Assembly (NCBI GenBank): GCA_035565975.1
Contig: DATMRT010000054.1
Location: 9,880 to 73,879 of the forward strand
Origin: Ga0077530 sp035565975
GTDB lineage: Bacteria; Pseudomonadota; Alphaproteobacteria; Rhizobiales; Hyphomicrobiaceae
Direction of reading: 5' to 3'
DNA length: 64,000 nucleotides
The notes under the pieces are model-generated. The model was not told the DNA's origin. It saw only the letters and a program-made list of their open reading frames with translations, and ran no database searches. This document shows, piece after piece, positions 34,018-43,512 of the stretch (position 1 is the first letter of the stretch; every line of letters starts with the position of its first letter). The translations under genes and the position numbers were made by a program.

Positions 34018-37000
34018 ATGGCGGCAAGCGACGCCCGCGAGACGGCCATATCGCGCGACGAGATCTCCGAGTTCCACTTGCGCGATGAGGCGCGGCTCGT
34101 GGGCGGCCTCGTCGAGCGCGCCGTCTACACGAGTGACGAGCGCAAGCGCATTGCCGCGCTCGCCGAGCGCCTGGTGACTGCCGCGCGCGCCGGTCGCGCA
34201 AAACACGGCGGCCTCGATGCCTTCATGCACGAGTACGGCCTCACCTCCGAGGAGGGCGTCACGCTGCTTTGTCTCGCGGAGGCGCTGCTGCGTATCCCCG
34301 ATGCCGACACCGCGGACGCGCTCATCGACGAGCGCATCGGCAGCGGCGACTGGGAGCGCCATATCGGCCATTCGGAGTCGCTGCTCGTCAACGCTTCGAC
34401 ATTCGGTCTCATGCTGACCGGGCGGATCGTCCGTCTCGGCCGCGCGCCGGGCTCAGGTCCCGGTGCGGTGCTCAAGCGTCTTGTCGCGCGTTCGGGTGAG
34501 CCGGTCATCCGGCAGGCCATGCGGCAGGCCGTGCGCATTCTCGGTGACCAGTTCGTGCTCGGCCGCACGATCGAAAGCGCACTCTCGAATGCCTGGGACT
34601 ACGAGAAGCAGGGCTATGTCCTTTCCTATGACATGCTCGGCGAGGCCGCGCGCACGGCGAAGGATGCGGCCCGCTATCTCGAGCGCTATGCGAGCGCCAT
34701 CGACGCCGTCGGCAAGGCGGCCGGTGCGCCAGGTGCCGAGAACATCGAGACGCTCATGCGGCGTCCGAGCATTTCGATCAAGCTCTCGGCGCTGCATCCG
34801 CGTTTCGAGCCGGGCAAGGAAGCGCGTCTCGAAGCCGAGCTGCTACCGGATCTTCTGGAGCTCGCCCGCCTTGCCCGTGCGCGCGGGCTCGGTATCACCA
34901 TCGACGCCGAGGAGCAGGATCGGCTCGATCCGACGCTCATGCTCTTCGAGCGTTTGATGCACGCGCCGGAACTCGCCGGCTGGCCTGGTCTCGGTATGGT
35001 GGTGCAGGCCTACGGCAAGCGCGCGATCCCGATGCTGCGCTGGTTGAAGCAACTCGGCGATGCGACGCGACACACGATCCCGGTGCGGCTGGTCAAGGGC
35101 GCGTACTGGGACAGCGAGATCAAGCTTGCGCAGGAGCGCGGACTACCGGGTTATCCGGTCTTCACGGCGAAGATGCACACCGATGTCTCCTATCTCGCGT
35201 GCCTGCGCTTCCTGCTGAGTGAGACGCGGACCTTCTATCCGCAGTTTGCGACCCACAATGCGCACACGATCGCGGCCGCGCACGTTGCCGGCGGCGCGCT
35301 GCCCTTCGAGATGCAGCGTCTGCATGGTATGGGCGAGGCGCTCTATGAGGACGTCGTAAGTAAATCCGGCCTCGCGCGCCGCTGCCGCATCTACGCGCCG
35401 GTGGGCGCACACGAGGATCTGCTGGCCTACCTCGTGCGGCGTCTTCTCGAGAACGGCGCCAATACGTCGTTTGTCAACCGCCTCGCCGACGACGACATGC
35501 CGGCCGCCGAGATCGTGCGCGATCCCGTCGAGGCGACGGAAAAGCTCTGGCAGGCCGGCAAGCTCGACGAGAACCTGCGCATTCCGCCGCCGGCCGCAAT
35601 CCTCGGCCCAGGCCGGCGCAACAGCGCGGGGCTGGCACTGGCGGAGCCGACAACGCGCGAGGGGCTGCTCGGCGAGATCAATGCCGCGATTGCGGTCGAC
35701 TTCACCGCCAGCCCTATCATCGATGGCGAGATCATCCGCGGCGGCGACGCGGCGCGCCTCGTCCTCTGTCCGCATGATCGCCGCCGGCGCATCGGTACCG
35801 TGCTCGATGCCACGCCCGATCAGGTCGCGCGCGCCATTGCGAGTGCGAGCACGGCCATGCACGCCTGGGATCGCCGCGGTGGCCCCGCGCGCGCCGCGCT
35901 GCTCGAGAAGGCGGCCGACCTCATGGAGCGCGACCGGGCGCGCCTCATGGGTGTGATCGTGCGTGAGGCCGGAAAGACGCTCGATGCCGCGCTTTCGGAA
36001 GTGCGCGAAGCTGTCGATTTCCTGCGCTACTACGCGGGCGAGGCGCGTCGGCAGTTCGCCGGACCGACCGTGCTCCCGGGCCCGACCGGTGAGCGCAACA
36101 CGATCGAGCTTTGCGGGCGCGGCGTGTTCGCCTGCATCTCGCCGTGGAATTTCCCGCTCGCGATATTCACGGGGCAGGTGGCCGCAGCGCTGGCGGCGGG
36201 GAACGCGGTTGTCGCGAAACCGGCCGAGCAGACGCCGGTGACGGCTTTCCTCGCCGTCGAGCTGATGCACGCGGCGGGCATTCCGGGCAACGTGCTCCAT
36301 CTGCTTCCGGGCGATGGCTCGGTGGGCGCGGCGCTCTCCAAGGATGCGCGCATTGCGGGCATTGCCTTCACCGGTTCGAACGAGACGGCCTGGGCCATCC
36401 AGAAGACGCTGACCGATCGTCGCGGTGCGATTGTGCCGTTCATCGCCGAGACTGGCGGCATCAATGGCATGATCGCCGACAGCAGCGCACTCGCTGAGCA
36501 GGTGGTGCGCGATGCCGTGCGCTCGGCTTTCGATTCAGCGGGGCAGCGCTGCTCGGCGGCGCGCGTGCTTTTCCTGCAGGAAGAGATCGCGGATGACGTT
36601 ACGGAGATGCTAGCGGGCGCCATTGCCGAGCTGAAAGTTGGCGATCCGCTCGACTACGCGACCGACGTCGGCCCGGTGATCGACGATGACGCGCAGACCA
36701 TGCTCGAGGCTCACAAGCTCGCCATGCGCCGATCGCAGCGCGAGCTGATCGATCCGCCAATACCGGCGGATTGCAGAGCAGGGACGTACGTCACACCGGC
36801 CGCCTACGCGATCGAGCGGCTTGACGTTCTCGAACGCGAGATATTCGGCCCCATCCTGCATGTCGTGCGCTTCGAGGGCGGCCATCTCGATCGCGTGATC
36901 AAGGCGATCAACGCGACGGGCTATGGCCTGACGCTCGGCCTGCACAGCCGCATTGGCGGCGTCGCGGACTACGTGGCGGAGCACGCGCGCGTCGGCAATC

Positions 37001-37191
37001 TCTATGTCAACCGCAATCAGATCGGTGCGGTGGTCGGCGTGCAGCCGTTCGGCGGCGAGGGTCTTTCGGGAACAGGCCCGAAGGCCGGCGGGCCGCACTA
37101 TCTCGCGCGCTTTGCGACCGAGCGCGTGCGCTCGACCGACATAACCGCGACAGGCGGCAACATCGAGCTACTGGGGCTGCAGAAGGGCTGA
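34018..37191 (+). CDS. putA: Bifunctional proline dehydrogenase / glutamate-semialdehyde dehydrogenase
   Basis: Oxidises proline to glutamate with channelling of P5C. The 1057-residue protein lacks the N-terminal RHH DNA-binding domain of enteric PutA. The FAD-dependent proline dehydrogenase barrel covers about residues 170-480 (LVKGAYWDSE; THNAHT). The aldehyde dehydrogenase domain covers about 540-1040, with Glu in FIAETGGINGMI and the catalytic Cys in DSAGQRCSAARVL. ATG 34003 is in frame, but GGAGGAG (34005-34011) lies just ahead of ATG 34018, which I prefer. It directly follows tolA, where tolB would be expected. Confidence 0.96.
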   Translation: MAASDARETAISRDEISEFHLRDEARLVGGLVERAVYTSDERKRIAALAERLVTAARAGRAKHGGLDAFMHEYGLTSEEGVTLLCLAEALLRIPDADTADALIDERIGSGDWERHIGHSESLLVNASTFGLMLTGRIVRLGRAPGSGPGAVLKRLVARSGEPVIRQAMRQAVRILGDQFVLGRTIESALSNAWDYEKQGYVLSYDMLGEAARTAKDAARYLERYASAIDAVGKAAGAPGAENIETLMRRPSISIKLSALHPRFEPGKEARLEAELLPDLLELARLARARGLGITIDAEEQDRLDPTLMLFERLMHAPELAGWPGLGMVVQAYGKRAIPMLRWLKQLGDATRHTIPVRLVKGAYWDSEIKLAQERGLPGYPVFTAKMHTDVSYLACLRFLLSETRTFYPQFATHNAHTIAAAHVAGGALPFEMQRLHGMGEALYEDVVSKSGLARRCRIYAPVGAHEDLLAYLVRRLLENGANTSFVNRLADDDMPAAEIVRDPVEATEKLWQAGKLDENLRIPPPAAILGPGRRNSAGLALAEPTTREGLLGEINAAIAVDFTASPIIDGEIIRGGDAARLVLCPHDRRRRIGTVLDATPDQVARAIASASTAMHAWDRRGGPARAALLEKAADLMERDRARLMGVIVREAGKTLDAALSEVREAVDFLRYYAGEARRQFAGPTVLPGPTGERNTIELCGRGVFACISPWNFPLAIFTGQVAAALAAGNAVVAKPAEQTPVTAFLAVELMHAAGIPGNVLHLLPGDGSVGAALSKDARIAGIAFTGSNETAWAIQKTLTDRRGAIVPFIAETGGINGMIADSSALAEQVVRDAVRSAFDSAGQRCSAARVLFLQEEIADDVTEMLAGAIAELKVGDPLDYATDVGPVIDDDAQTMLEAHKLAMRRSQRELIDPPIPADCRAGTYVTPAAYAIERLDVLEREIFGPILHVVRFEGGHLDRVIKAINATGYGLTLGLHSRIGGVADYVAEHARVGNLYVNRNQIGAVVGVQPFGGEGLSGTGPKAGGPHYLARFATERVRSTDITATGGNIELLGLQKG

Positions 37192-37196
37192 GGCGG

Positions 37197-38219
37197 TCAG
37201 CTCGCGTTGGTGATCTGCACGAGCTTGTCGAGAGCGGCACGGGCAGCGCCCGATTCGATCGCATGTACGGCGAGCGCCACGCCGTCCGTCAGGCTCGTGG
37301 CCTTGCCGCCGACGATCAATGCCGCCGCCGTATTCAGCAGCACGATGTCACGGAACGGCCCCTTGCCGCCGGCCAGTAGGTCGCGGATGGCGCGAGCGTT
37401 GGTCGCCGCGTCGCCGCCCTTGAGATCTGCGAGCTTGGCGGGCGCAATGCCGGCATCGGCGGGCGTTACCTCGAACACGGTGACCTTGCCGTTCTTCAGC
37501 TCGGCGACGGTCGTCGCGCCGGTCGTCGTGATCTCATCGAGGCCGTCATGGCCGTGCACGACCCACACGTGCTCGGCCCCGAGGTTCGCGAGCACATGCG
37601 CGATCGGCTCGACCCATTCGAGCGAGAACACGCCGAGCACCTGCCGCGTCACGCCGGCCGGGTTCGAGATTGGCCCGAGCAGGTTGAAGATCGTGCGGAT
37701 GCCAAGCTCGGCGCGGATCGGCGCCCAGTGCTTCATGGACGGATGGTACATCGGCGCCCACAGGAAGCCGACACCGGCTTCGCTGATAACCTTTGCGACG
37801 GTGTCCGGGCTCGCATCCACCTTGACGCCAAGCTCGGTCAGCACGTCCGAAGCGCCCGAGAGGGATGAGACGCGACGATTGCCGTGCTTGGCAATCTTCA
37901 GCCCCGCTCCGGCCGCGACGATGGACGCGGCCGTCGATACGTTGAACGTGCCGTGACTGTCGCCACCGGTGCCGACGATGTCGACGGCGCCCGGTGGCGC
38001 CGATACCCGGTTCATCTTGGCGCGCATCATCTGAGCGGCGCCGGTGATCTCCTCTACGGTCTCGCCACGCACGCGCAGCGCCATGAGGAACGCGCCCATC
38101 TGCGCGGGCGAGGCATGACCGTCGGTCATGATCTCGAGGGCGCTGCGGATTTCGTCGGTCGCGAGCCGCGCCCCGGTCGAGACCTTCTGAATGAGGCGGG
38201 TGAGTTCGGCGGCGGGCAT
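37197..38219 (-). CDS. trpD: Anthranilate phosphoribosyltransferase
   Basis: Transfers phosphoribose from PRPP to anthranilate in tryptophan synthesis. The 340-residue product has VDIVGTGGDSHGTFNVSTAAS (PRPP binding), AKHGNRRVSSLSGASDVLTELG and the NLLGPISNPAG loop. The frame runs far upstream, but ATG 38219 starts the conserved protein. It lies 40 bases downstream of trpG. trpC, which usually follows, is not present here; putA converges on the gene. Confidence 0.96.
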   Translation of the reverse strand: MPAAELTRLIQKVSTGARLATDEIRSALEIMTDGHASPAQMGAFLMALRVRGETVEEITGAAQMMRAKMNRVSAPPGAVDIVGTGGDSHGTFNVSTAASIVAAGAGLKIAKHGNRRVSSLSGASDVLTELGVKVDASPDTVAKVISEAGVGFLWAPMYHPSMKHWAPIRAELGIRTIFNLLGPISNPAGVTRQVLGVFSLEWVEPIAHVLANLGAEHVWVVHGHDGLDEITTTGATTVAELKNGKVTVFEVTPADAGIAPAKLADLKGGDAATNARAIRDLLAGGKGPFRDIVLLNTAAALIVGGKATSLTDGVALAVHAIESGAARAALDKLVQITNAS

Positions 38220-38259
38220 GAGGGAGGGTCTTCCGGATATCGAGGTCGGATCGTTCGAG

Positions 38260-38874
38260 TTATGCCGCGACGCGCGGCGTCTTGGTGTTGCGGGTGCGCG
38301 GCGCCAAGCCGGCAAGGCGGAGGAAGTTCGCGAGGATATCGTGGCCGTGCTCGGAGGCGATGCTCTCCGGGTGGAACTGCACGCCGTGGACCGGATGCGT
38401 GCGGTGCTGCACACCCATGATGATGCCGTCTGCCGTCTCGGCGGTGATCTCGAGGTCGACCGGCAGGCTCCCACGGTCGACGATCAGCGAGTGATAGCGC
38501 GTCACCTCGAAACGCTTCGGTATGCCCGCGAAGAGGCCCTTGCCCGTCGTCTCGATGGTCGAGAGCTTGCCGTGCATGACGGTCGGCGCGCGCACGACCT
38601 TGCCGCCGTACACTTGCCCGATCGCCTGATGGCCGAGGCATACGCCGAGCAGCGGGATCTTGGGGCCGGCTTCCTTGATCAGCTCGAGGCAGATGCCGGC
38701 TTCGTTGGGCGTGCAGGGGCCGGGCGAAAGCACGATCGCCTGCGGTGCCATGCGGACGGCCTCGGCGACAGTGATCTTGTCGTTGCGGACGACCTCGCAT
38801 TCAGCACCAAGCTCGCCCAGGAAGTGGACGAGATTGTAGGTGAAGCTGTCGTAGTTATCGATGAGCAGAAGCAT
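38260..38874 (-). CDS. trpG: Anthranilate synthase glutamine amidotransferase component
   Basis: Class I glutamine amidotransferase (204 residues) that delivers ammonia to TrpE. Motifs are IDNYDSFTYNLVHFLGELG, LSPGPCTPNEAG, the nucleophile elbow LLGVCLGHQAIGQVYGG and the His-Glu pair in GVQFHPESI. It could be shared with folate synthesis as PabA, but the trpD neighbour favours TrpG. trpE is not adjacent; a TetR gene is upstream. Confidence 0.94.
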   Translation of the reverse strand: MLLLIDNYDSFTYNLVHFLGELGAECEVVRNDKITVAEAVRMAPQAIVLSPGPCTPNEAGICLELIKEAGPKIPLLGVCLGHQAIGQVYGGKVVRAPTVMHGKLSTIETTGKGLFAGIPKRFEVTRYHSLIVDRGSLPVDLEITAETADGIIMGVQHRTHPVHGVQFHPESIASEHGHDILANFLRLAGLAPRTRNTKTPRVAA

Positions 38875-38925
38875 GGATTTGGCTTACGCGGACAGCGCTT
38901 AGGCGTCAAGGCGGCTCGGAGGCGC

Positions 38926-39558
38926 CTACGTGCCGAGGAACACGGTCTTCACGAATTCGCGGTAGAGGAGCATCTGGCGCGCGAGCGCCGGCGGATCGTG
39001 GAGCGCCTTCGAGAGAACAATGCCGCCATCGGCGACGACGGAGAGCATGTCGGCGAGATCGTCCAGATCGACCTGGATGCGCGGCGGGTAGCGCGCCGCG
39101 ATGGCATCGAGGCGCGTGCGGAAGCGCTTTCGCCACAGGATGACGGCCTCGGTATTCAGGTCACGGACCCGCTGGTCGAACAGGCGATCCTGATAGCAGC
39201 AGGCAGCGATCAGGCAGCCGGGATGGCCGTTCGGCAGGTCGGCGAGCATCTCGGCCAGCATCTTGAGGCCGACGAGGAAGCCGTGCAGCGGGTCCTCGTT
39301 CAGTTCGTCGGCGCGCGCGAACAGCTCGTCGAACATGGCCGTTTCGCGGGCGATATAGCGCTCGAGCAGCACGCGGGCGAGCTCGGTCTTGTCGCGGAAG
39401 TGGTAGAAGAACCCGCTTTTGGTGATGCCGACCGCGGCGATCAGCTCGTCGATCGACGTCGCATCGAAGCCTTTCGCGAGCACTGAGCTCTCGGCGACAT
39501 CGAGAATGCGCTCGCGCGCGTCACCCTTCTTCCTCGTCTGAGCGGCGGGCGTCGGCAT
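38926..39558 (-). CDS. TetR/AcrR-family transcriptional repressor
   Basis: A 210-residue regulator with the TetR helix-turn-helix at about residues 12-60 (ILDVAESSVLAKGFDATSID, then VGITKSGFFYHFRDKTELA). The ligand domain contains a CLIAACCYQ stretch with three cysteines. It is divergent from the homocysteine methyltransferase-like gene, and a TTAC-N4-GTAA palindrome lies 21 bases upstream of its ATG, suggesting autoregulation and control of the neighbour. Confidence 0.92.
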   Translation of the reverse strand: MPTPAAQTRKKGDARERILDVAESSVLAKGFDATSIDELIAAVGITKSGFFYHFRDKTELARVLLERYIARETAMFDELFARADELNEDPLHGFLVGLKMLAEMLADLPNGHPGCLIAACCYQDRLFDQRVRDLNTEAVILWRKRFRTRLDAIAARYPPRIQVDLDDLADMLSVVADGGIVLSKALHDPPALARQMLLYREFVKTVFLGT

Positions 39559-39579
39559 GGCGAACTGTACCTATGGTCA

Positions 39580-39595
39580 AGTTACGCAAGTAACT
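39580..39595. promoter_or_regulatory. Palindromic operator candidate for the TetR repressor
   Basis: AGTTAC-GCAA-GTAACT is a perfect 6-4-6 inverted repeat, a common TetR-family operator architecture. It lies 21 bases upstream of the TetR start and about 190 bases upstream of the divergent methyltransferase-like gene. Confidence 0.6.
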
Positions 39596-39785
39596 GTGCC
39601 GGCAATGGCAGTCGATTAATCATTGAATCGCGCTTAAGCGTTTGTCTTTTAACACGAATTCTAAAGACGGTGCAACTGCACCACGCGCCTTCTAGAGGCA
39701 TGTGGCGATGCCACGTACAAGTCCGGCGCCGAGATCGGGAGGTTCCGTTCGGCAGGATAAAGCCAAACATAACTTGGAGATGATC

Positions 39786-40748
39786 ATGAGCAAATATCGC
39801 AATGCATTGCCGCAGCTCGGTTCGCGACTGTTTCTCACGGACGGCGGGCTCGAAACCACGCTGATCTTCCAGAACGGCATCGACCTCCCCTACTTCGCCT
39901 CCTGCGAGCTGCTGCGCAGCCAGGCAGGACGCGACGTGCTCACGGAATACTTTGCGCCGTACATCGAGACGGCGCGTCGAGCAAAGCTCGGTTTCGTTCT
40001 CGAGGCGCCGACGTGGCGCGCCAATCCGGACTGGGGTGCCAAGCTCGGCTACGCGCGCGAGATACTGGCTGACGTCAATCGCATGGGCATCGCGCTCATG
40101 GAGGAGCTGCGTTTCGCCCATGAGACGCGCGATACGCCGATGGTGATCAGCGGCAACATCGGCCCGCGCGGCGACGGTTACGTGGCGGGCGCGGAGATGA
40201 CGGTCGAAGCCGCTGCGGACTACCACGGCGAGCAGATTGCCGTCTTCGCGGACACCGCCGCCGATATGGTGGCCGCCTTCACGATGACCAATGTCAGCGA
40301 GGCGCTCGGTATCGCGATCGCAGCCCAGCGGCACAACATGCCGGTCGTGATCTCATTCACGCTCGAGACCGACGGCCGCCTGCCGAGCGGCGCAACGCTC
40401 AAGGAGGCCATCGAGACGGTCGATGCTGTGACCCGCGACGGCCCGGCATACTACATGATCAACTGTGCGCACCCGACGCACTTCGAGACGACGCTCAGCG
40501 GCGGCGGCCGCTGGATCGAGCGCATCCGCGGCGTTCGTGCGAATGCCTCGCGCCGGAGCCATGCCGAGCTCGATTCAGCGCCTGATCTCGATGCCGGCGA
40601 TCCGGTCGAGCTTGGCGGGCAGTACCGTGACCTGCTGCGTGCCTTTCCGCAGATCCGCGTAATCGGCGGCTGTTGCGGTACCGATCACCGTCATGTGGGC
40701 GAGATGTGCTCGGCCTGCTCGGGAGATGGCTCGTCGAAGGCGGCTTGA
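39786..40748 (+). CDS. Homocysteine S-methyltransferase family protein
   Basis: A 320-residue zinc-dependent methyltransferase barrel. LFLTDGGLETTLIFQNG opens the domain, SGNIGPRGDGY follows mid-protein, and the zinc cysteines are in MINCAHPTHFE and IGGCCGTDHRH. It resembles MmuM-type enzymes that use S-methylmethionine or betaines as methyl donor; the donor here is not clear. ATG 39786 has GGAG 6 bases upstream. It is divergent from a TetR repressor that may control it. Confidence 0.87.
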   Translation: MSKYRNALPQLGSRLFLTDGGLETTLIFQNGIDLPYFASCELLRSQAGRDVLTEYFAPYIETARRAKLGFVLEAPTWRANPDWGAKLGYAREILADVNRMGIALMEELRFAHETRDTPMVISGNIGPRGDGYVAGAEMTVEAAADYHGEQIAVFADTAADMVAAFTMTNVSEALGIAIAAQRHNMPVVISFTLETDGRLPSGATLKEAIETVDAVTRDGPAYYMINCAHPTHFETTLSGGGRWIERIRGVRANASRRSHAELDSAPDLDAGDPVELGGQYRDLLRAFPQIRVIGGCCGTDHRHVGEMCSACSGDGSSKAA

Positions 40749-40782
40749 GATAGCTGAAAGCGTAACGCGGCGGTCCGGCCTC

Positions 40783-41310
40783 TCAGGCCGCGGCCGTCGC
40801 GAGCATCTTCGGCGTCGCGAAGTGCACGAGATGGCCCTTGCGCGGACCGACGTCCTTCCAGCTCTTGCCCTCGAACTTCAGCACGACGACGCCGGCCGTC
40901 GGCAGCTTCTCCGAGAGGATGGCGATCTGGGTCGGATCACCGGTGCCGATCAGCTCGATGGCAAGGATCTGCAGGCCCGGATTGTGGCCGACGATCATGA
41001 GATGCTTGACCGTCCCCGGCGTCCGGCGCACGCGTTCGAGAAGGCCGATCGGTTCGGCGAGATAGAGCCCACCCTCGTATTTCGTCCGCGGTTCGGGCTC
41101 CCATCCGCCACTCGCAAGCTCGAAGGTCTGGCGCGTGCGCACGGACGGCGAGCAGAGCACGAGATCGGGCTTGAGGCCGTGCTGTCTCAGAAAGGCGCCC
41201 ATCATCGGCGCCGCAGCGAGACCCCGCGCGTTGAGCGGACGCTCGCGGTCATCGAGGCCGGAGATGTCCCAGCTCGACTTCGCATGTCGAAAGAGCGTCA
41301 AGGTCAGCAT
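40783..41310 (-). CDS. SixA-like histidine phosphatase
   Basis: A 175-residue phosphoglycerate-mutase-fold phosphatase. LFRHAKSSW near the N-terminus carries the catalytic His in the RHG-type motif, CSPSVRTRQTFE and LMIVGHNPGLQ supply the second Arg and His. SixA dephosphorylates HPr-type histidine phosphotransfer proteins in enteric bacteria; the target here is unknown. It is the last gene of a leftward group with the lyase and reductase genes (24- and 21-base gaps). Confidence 0.86.
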   Translation of the reverse strand: MLTLTLFRHAKSSWDISGLDDRERPLNARGLAAAPMMGAFLRQHGLKPDLVLCSPSVRTRQTFELASGGWEPEPRTKYEGGLYLAEPIGLLERVRRTPGTVKHLMIVGHNPGLQILAIELIGTGDPTQIAILSEKLPTAGVVVLKFEGKSWKDVGPRKGHLVHFATPKMLATAAA

Positions 41311-41334
41311 CGCGATCGGCCTCCTCCGATCAGC

Positions 41335-42210
41335 TCAGGGCTTCGTGGCCAGGTAGTCCTTGGTCCAGCGGTCATAGTCAGCCGCGCGTGTCACGCGCTT
41401 GACGAGGTCGGCCGAAGCGAGCCCCTTGAGGTCCTTGGGTGCGGTGCCATCACGCAACGCCTTGAGCGTATCATAAATGGCCTGGATGGCAGCCTGGATG
41501 GGCTGATGTCCCTGCAGGCACACGCGCACGCCGCGCGAGGCGAGATAGGCGAGGTCGGATAGCTCCGGCGTCGCCGTGCCGAGGATGAGTGGAATCTTTA
41601 CGGCCGGCGCGATGGCGTCGAGTTCGGCGCGCGTCTTGACGCCGACGAGGAAGATCGCATCGACCCCGCATTTCTCGTACGCCTGTGCGCGTTTGATCGT
41701 GTCCTCTAGCCCGGTGATGATCGGCGCGCTCGTGCGTCCGGCAATGCAGAGGTCGGAATCGCGGCGCGCGGCGAGAGCCGCCTTCATCTTGCCGATCCCT
41801 TCCTCGATGCTCAGAATCTGCGGCTTCTCCGTCGTGCCGAAGGGCTGCGGCAGGGCCGTATCCTCGATCGACATGCCGCTGACGCCGGCAATCTCCAGCT
41901 CCTCCACCGTGCGCATGACCGAGAGCGCATTGCCATAGCCGTGGTCGGCGTCGACCATCAGCGGCAGCTCCATGGCACGGTTGATGCGCAGCGCCTGGTC
42001 GGCGAACTCGGTGAGCGTGAGGATGATGAGATCGGGCGCCGAGAGCACGCCGAGCGAGCCCGTCGAGCCCGCGAACATGCCGATCTCGAAGCCGATCTCG
42101 GAGGCAATGCGCGCCGATATGGGATCGTGCACCGAGCCCGGGTGATAGCAGTTCTTGCCTGCAAGATAGCTGCGGAACTTCTGGCGGCGATCGGTCCAGC
42201 GCGAGGGCAT
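41335..42210 (-). CDS. Isocitrate lyase/PEP mutase superfamily protein, oxaloacetate decarboxylase type
   Basis: A 291-residue alpha/beta-barrel enzyme. SVHDPISARIASEIGFEIG, VDADHGYGNALSVMRTVEEL (metal-binding Asp pair), SIEDTALPQPFG and the C-terminal YDRWTKDYLATKP closely match, from memory, Pseudomonas PA4872, an oxaloacetate decarboxylase. The Cys of isocitrate lyase (KKCGH) is absent. It sits between a SixA-like and a ketopantoate reductase-like gene. Confidence 0.85.
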   Translation of the reverse strand: MPSRWTDRRQKFRSYLAGKNCYHPGSVHDPISARIASEIGFEIGMFAGSTGSLGVLSAPDLIILTLTEFADQALRINRAMELPLMVDADHGYGNALSVMRTVEELEIAGVSGMSIEDTALPQPFGTTEKPQILSIEEGIGKMKAALAARRDSDLCIAGRTSAPIITGLEDTIKRAQAYEKCGVDAIFLVGVKTRAELDAIAPAVKIPLILGTATPELSDLAYLASRGVRVCLQGHQPIQAAIQAIYDTLKALRDGTAPKDLKGLASADLVKRVTRAADYDRWTKDYLATKP

Positions 42211-42231
42211 GTTGCGTTATCTCTCCGGAAC

Positions 42232-43284
42232 TCAGATGTGGGCAACGGCTTCGGGGCTCGGAGCGATCTCGCCGCGCTCGACGCGCCGTACGACCTCGAC
42301 GATGCGGCTGTTGGCGGGCGTTGCGATCTTCAGCTCCGCGCCCTTCGAAGCGACGAGGCCGTTGATGTAGTCGATCTCCGTGCGCCGGCCCTTCATGATG
42401 TCCTGGCCCATGGAGGGGCGCTGCTCGTCGTTCCGGTGCTTGACCTGCTCGAGCAGGATGCCCTCGCATTCCTCGCGCGCCGCCTTGTCGCCCTCGCCCG
42501 CGGCGAGCAGCTTCTCCGGCGGGATGTGATAGACCGGTTCGAGCGCATAGCCGTGCGCAAGGCCGACCTTGATGGCCTCGGCCGCAATCCGGATGGCGAG
42601 CCAGCGCGTCATGGGATCGCGGTCATTGCCGTTGCCGCCGCGTCCCGTCGCCGCCGAGACCGGATTGCGCATGGCGTTCACGATCAGCTTGGACCAGCGC
42701 TCGCCCCAGAGATTGGTTGTCGTCTTCGCGCTGTCGACGATGCTCACCATCTCCGCGATTTCCTTCACGCGGGGCGAGATGCGCCCGTGTGGCTCGCCGA
42801 CGCGGAAGACGGTGTGGCGCGATCCGCCGAGCGCAACATTGCGCTGAACTTTCGCCGGCCCGACCAGCTCGACCGAGATTGTCGAGGCAATGCAGCCGAC
42901 CGTCTTGCCCCAGCCGACGACGGAGGCAATGCGCTCCTCGTTGATCGAGTTCTGCAGCGAGACGACATAGCCGTCGGCGGCGAGATACTGGGCGATCATC
43001 TGCGTCGCCCAGACCGTGTCGTAGGACTTCATCGACACGAAAGCGATGTCGAAGGGACGCTGGCTGCCGGTCTTCTGCAACTCGGTGATGTGGATCGCGT
43101 TGACGGGGACCGTGAAATTCTCCGGCGCCGTCTGGCCGCGCAGCGTCAGGCCGTCACGGCGCATGGCCTCGACGTGCTCGGGCCAGGGATCAATCAGCGT
43201 CACGTCCTGTCCGGCTTTGGCGAGGTAGCCGCCCACGTGGCCGCCGAGCGCACCCGCGCCCACGATCGCGATCTTGCGTTTCAT
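42232..43284 (-). CDS. Ketopantoate reductase family protein
   Basis: A 350-residue two-domain NAD(P)H-dependent oxidoreductase. KIAIVGAGALGGHVGGYLAK is the Rossmann motif, SLQNSINEE and ERWSKLIVNAMRNPVSAATG are the ApbA/PanE active-site segments with the catalytic Lys. Genuine PanE is usually about 300 residues, so this is a longer paralogue, possibly acting on another 2-keto acid. ATG 43284 is preceded by AGGAGA. It heads the leftward three-gene group. Confidence 0.85.
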   Translation of the reverse strand: MKRKIAIVGAGALGGHVGGYLAKAGQDVTLIDPWPEHVEAMRRDGLTLRGQTAPENFTVPVNAIHITELQKTGSQRPFDIAFVSMKSYDTVWATQMIAQYLAADGYVVSLQNSINEERIASVVGWGKTVGCIASTISVELVGPAKVQRNVALGGSRHTVFRVGEPHGRISPRVKEIAEMVSIVDSAKTTTNLWGERWSKLIVNAMRNPVSAATGRGGNGNDRDPMTRWLAIRIAAEAIKVGLAHGYALEPVYHIPPEKLLAAGEGDKAAREECEGILLEQVKHRNDEQRPSMGQDIMKGRRTEIDYINGLVASKGAELKIATPANSRIVEVVRRVERGEIAPSPEAVAHI

Positions 43285-43512
43285 CCCCGTTCTCCTCGAC
43301 CGGGCCCGCCCTTGTTCATTCTTCTGCGGGGCCTGATGGGCAGCAGGATGGGCGGCTGGTGAGGGGAGGTCAAGCACCTGAAAAGGGAGGGGGCTCATGG
43401 GCTGGTGCAGAGGGGAAACGGTGGCTTTGAACCTTTTTCCGTCGCGTCGCGACCGAAGCGCCAGGAGCCGCAGGGATCTACCTCGGCCGCTGGATTACGA
43501 CGGAGAGAAACC

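Noticed and set aside
41941..43362. Plus-strand open frame opposite the lyase and reductase genes
   Set aside because: It is rich in Arg and Asp with no motif, and the minus-strand proteins are strongly conserved.
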